Source: Paracoccaceae bacterium | GTDB taxonomy: Bacteria; Pseudomonadota; Alphaproteobacteria; Rhodobacterales; Rhodobacteraceae | Direction: 5' to 3' | DNA length: 47,494 bases | Assembly: GCA_019090795.1 (NCBI GenBank) | Contig: JAHRVG010000108.1 | Span: 1 to 47,494 of the forward strand | Part shown: one piece after another, positions 45,958-47,494 of the stretch | How positions within the stretch are numbered: position 1 is the first letter of the stretch | How the letters are laid out: every line of letters starts with the position of its first letter | Translations under genes and position numbers: made by a program | The notes under the pieces: model-generated | The model's input: the letters and a program-made list of their open reading frames with translations, nothing else | Database searches by the model: none | Told to the model about the DNA's origin: nothing

Positions 45958-46335
45958 TTATTCTGCGGCGGCTTCTTCAGCAGGTGCAGCAGTTGCTTCG
46001 GCCAGCTTGGCCGCTTTTTCTTCAGCGCGCTCAACAGCTTTTTTGCCCGGCTTGCCTTTGTTTGGGTTGTTGCGCTCGGTTTTCTCGCGCAGGCCAGCGG
46101 CCTCGAGGAAACGGACCACACGATCGGTAGGCTGTGCGCCTTCACCCAGCCAGTACTGGATGCGCTCTACGTTCAGCTTTACGCGTTCTTCGCTGTCTTT
46201 TGGCAGCAATGGGTTATAGGTGCCCAGACGCTCAATGTAGCGGCCGTCGCGTGGCATACGGCTGTCAGCCGCTACAACACGATAGAAAGGGCGTTTTTTT
46301 GAACCGCCACGGGCGAGTCTGATTTTCATAGCCAT
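45958..46335 (-). CDS. rpsP: 30S ribosomal protein S16
   Basis: Small-subunit protein (125 aa) with the standard core [19 protein letters not shown] and [20 protein letters not shown]. It has a long Ala/Glu/Lys-rich C-terminal tail typical of alphaproteobacterial S16. The ATG at 46335 has GGAGA seven bases upstream; the longer open frame to 46380 is rejected. It heads the ribosomal part of the leftward block. Confidence 0.97.
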   Translation of the reverse strand: MAMKIRLARGGSKKRPFYRVVAADSRMPRDGRYIERLGTYNPLLPKDSEERVKLNVERIQYWLGEGAQPTDRVVRFLEAAGLREKTERNNPNKGKPGKKAVERAEEKAAKLAEATAAPAEEAAAE

Positions 46336-46391
46336 GATATATTCTCCTAATGATGGCGTGGTGCGATGGGCTATGCCCACCCTACGTTTGG

Positions 46392-46688
46392 TTATTCCTG
46401 ATGTTTCTTGTGATGCTGGATCACTTCGCTGATGATGAAGTTCAGGAACTTCTTCGCGAATTCGGGGTCGAGGTTGGCCTCAAGCGCTTTGCGCTCCAAT
46501 CGCTCGATTTGCTTGGCTTCACGCGCCGGATCAGAGGCGGGAAGGGTGTGGGTGGCTTTCAATTTGCCCACCGCTTGCGTGTGTTTGAACCGTTCAGCCA
46601 GTGTGTAAACCAGCACGGCGTCAAGGCGATCAATGCTTTCGCGGTGTTCCTTGAGCAGCGTGGCGGCGCGGGTGATATCATCGCTCAT
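46392..46688 (-). CDS. Chorismate mutase
   Basis: AroQ-type all-helical chorismate mutase (98 aa) that makes prephenate from chorismate. The family N-terminus [19 protein letters not shown] is followed by VGKLKAT and the [16 protein letters not shown] helix that carries active-site residues. GGAGG precedes the ATG. It overlaps the upstream GNAT gene by four bases (ATGA) and precedes rpsP by 56 bp, an arrangement I recall as recurrent in Rhodobacterales. It supplies the substrate used by the TyrA encoded at 16513. Confidence 0.92.
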   Translation of the reverse strand: MSDDITRAATLLKEHRESIDRLDAVLVYTLAERFKHTQAVGKLKATHTLPASDPAREAKQIERLERKALEANLDPEFAKKFLNFIISEVIQHHKKHQE

Positions 46689-47203
46689 TGCAGAGCCTCC
46701 GGGTTCGGGTGGCGGTAGACTTCCAGATCGCCGTGGCGTTCATGGGCAAACATACCTTCATATACAGCGCCCATGCGCTTGGCCAAAGCACGAGAGCCAT
46801 TGTTGGGTGGCGCAACGAGGCTGATAACCGTTTTCCAGCCCAGCGTGTTATAAGCGTATTTGCGCGCTGCCAGTGCCGCCTCGGTGGCGTATCCTTTGCC
46901 TTCAAATCCGTTCATTAGATCCCAGCCCAGTTCCGGTTCGGGCCAGCCATGCGGGTACCACAACCCGATCACGCCACAAAATGCGCCGGTTGCTTTTTCC
47001 TCAACAGCCCAACGGCCATAGCCGCGCAATTCCCAATGGCCGATTTCACCTGCCAACATGCGCCAGCTTTGTTCTTGCGTTGCAGGACCACCAACAAATT
47101 TGGACCGCTCGGCAGCATAGAATTCAGCAAACACCTGAAAATCATCTTGCGCGAAGCCCCGCAGGCGCAGGCGTTCAGTTTCAAGAATGGGGATGTCAAT
47201 CAT
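46685..47203 (-). CDS. GNAT-family acetyltransferase
   Basis: RimJ/RimL-like N-acetyltransferase (172 aa): ILETERLRLRGFAQDDF at the start, the WPEPELGWDLMNGFEGKGYA beta-bulge with the acetyl-CoA pyrophosphate loop, and SLVAPPNNGSRALAKRMGA near the end. The substrate is unknown (a ribosomal protein, other protein or small molecule). ATG at 47203 with GGAGG upstream; the frame open to 47281 is rejected. It overlaps the preceding GNAT gene and the following chorismate mutase, so all three are coupled. Confidence 0.9.
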   Translation of the reverse strand: MIDIPILETERLRLRGFAQDDFQVFAEFYAAERSKFVGGPATQEQSWRMLAGEIGHWELRGYGRWAVEEKATGAFCGVIGLWYPHGWPEPELGWDLMNGFEGKGYATEAALAARKYAYNTLGWKTVISLVAPPNNGSRALAKRMGAVYEGMFAHERHGDLEVYRHPNPEALQ

Positions 47204-47494
47204 TGCTCGCCTCCAATGAGGTGTGACGGTAAACGTGGCAAGGGATGCCAAACAAGTCTTTGTCGCCTTCGTAAGCCGCACCCAACTTCTCTGCGAGCCG
47301 GATCGAAGCGGTGTTTGCGGGCTGGATCAGGCTGATCAGGCTGCACAGCCCTTGGTGCGTGCAAGCATAATCGCGAGCCGCTTCGGCCATTTCAAAGGCA
47401 TAGCCTTGGCGTTCGAACCCGTTGAACAGGTGATAGCCCAGTTCGGGTTCAGGCCAGCCATCGGGATGAACAACACCGGTACAACCGACAACCG
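47196..47494 (-). CDS. Second GNAT-family acetyltransferase, cut by the window end
   Basis: C-terminal ~98 residues of a GNAT protein; the start lies beyond 47494. Segments HPDGWPEPELGYHLFNGFER and LIQPANTASIRLAEKLGAAYEG are close in pattern to the adjacent GNAT protein, so the two look like a tandem duplication. Its stop overlaps the next start (the ATG at 47203 lies five bases upstream of the stop's first base), so translation is coupled. Confidence 0.88.
   Translation of the reverse strand, partial: VVGCTGVVHPDGWPEPELGYHLFNGFERQGYAFEMAEAARDYACTHQGLCSLISLIQPANTASIRLAEKLGAAYEGDKDLFGIPCHVYRHTSLEASND

Overview
The window reads as a chromosomal contig from an alphaproteobacterium, most likely a Rhodobacterales (Roseobacter-group) species. 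The evidence is gene content: an F1 operon ordered atpHAGDC with no F0 genes beside it, the division regulator MipZ, a DUF1127 protein ending in the KPFWRA tail, an extensin-family protein, and the block GNAT-GNAT-chorismate mutase-rpsP-rimM-trmD-rplS-rpmE. I see no tRNA, rRNA, CRISPR array, prophage or insertion sequence. Genes are packed tightly, and no gene-free stretch exceeds 300 bases.

Layout. 1-6451: a 5'-truncated alpha-2-macroglobulin gene followed by pbpC. The first 154 bases form a perfect fold-back that is probably an assembly or amplification artefact at a contig end. 6463-14437: an aromatic-catabolism region with divergent arms. One arm is a MarR regulator plus maiA. The other is hmgA, fahA, a beta-lactamase-fold protein that has lost one metal site, an FAD monooxygenase fused to a DUF2783 domain, and a CHMI-like tautomerase. 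A separate dienelactone hydrolase follows. A 16-bp palindrome lies exactly between the -35 and -10 elements of the hmgA promoter. 14440-20011: a PPP-family phosphatase, hisC-tyrA-extensin in overlapping order, DUF2125 and a ChaC-type cyclotransferase. 20076-26421: NfeD and SPFH membrane proteins, a MotA/ExbB-like plus MotB/OmpA-like pair with a very long coiled coil, and a membrane class III cyclase.

26550-31157: clpA with a hairpin leader and no adjacent clpS, then an unrecognised protein, a PNPOx-fold protein and gloB. 31220-37629: a methyltransferase, the ATP synthase F1 operon with a good terminator, and an H-type lectin domain protein. 37626-41996: a MocR-type regulator divergent from a DUF1127 gene across a promoter region with helically phased repeats, then prs, a DsbA-like isomerase and an alpha/beta hydrolase. 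41993-43544: mipZ, and divergent from it a MerT-like membrane protein plus a GDCCVxC protein. 43604-47494: the ribosomal block (leftward), with a truncated BluB-like fragment between rpsP and rimM, and two tandem GNAT acetyltransferases, the second cut by the window end.

How the genes work together. Aromatic metabolism appears on both sides: chorismate mutase, prephenate dehydrogenase and HisC make tyrosine precursors, while HmgA, MaiA and FahA degrade homogentisate to fumarate and acetoacetate. The items I consider least explained are the long coiled-coil stator-like pair, the MerT-like/GDCCVxC pair with two unusual palindromes upstream, the monooxygenase-DUF2783 fusion, the beta-lactamase-fold protein that keeps only metal site 1, and the MocR/DUF1127 promoter repeats.
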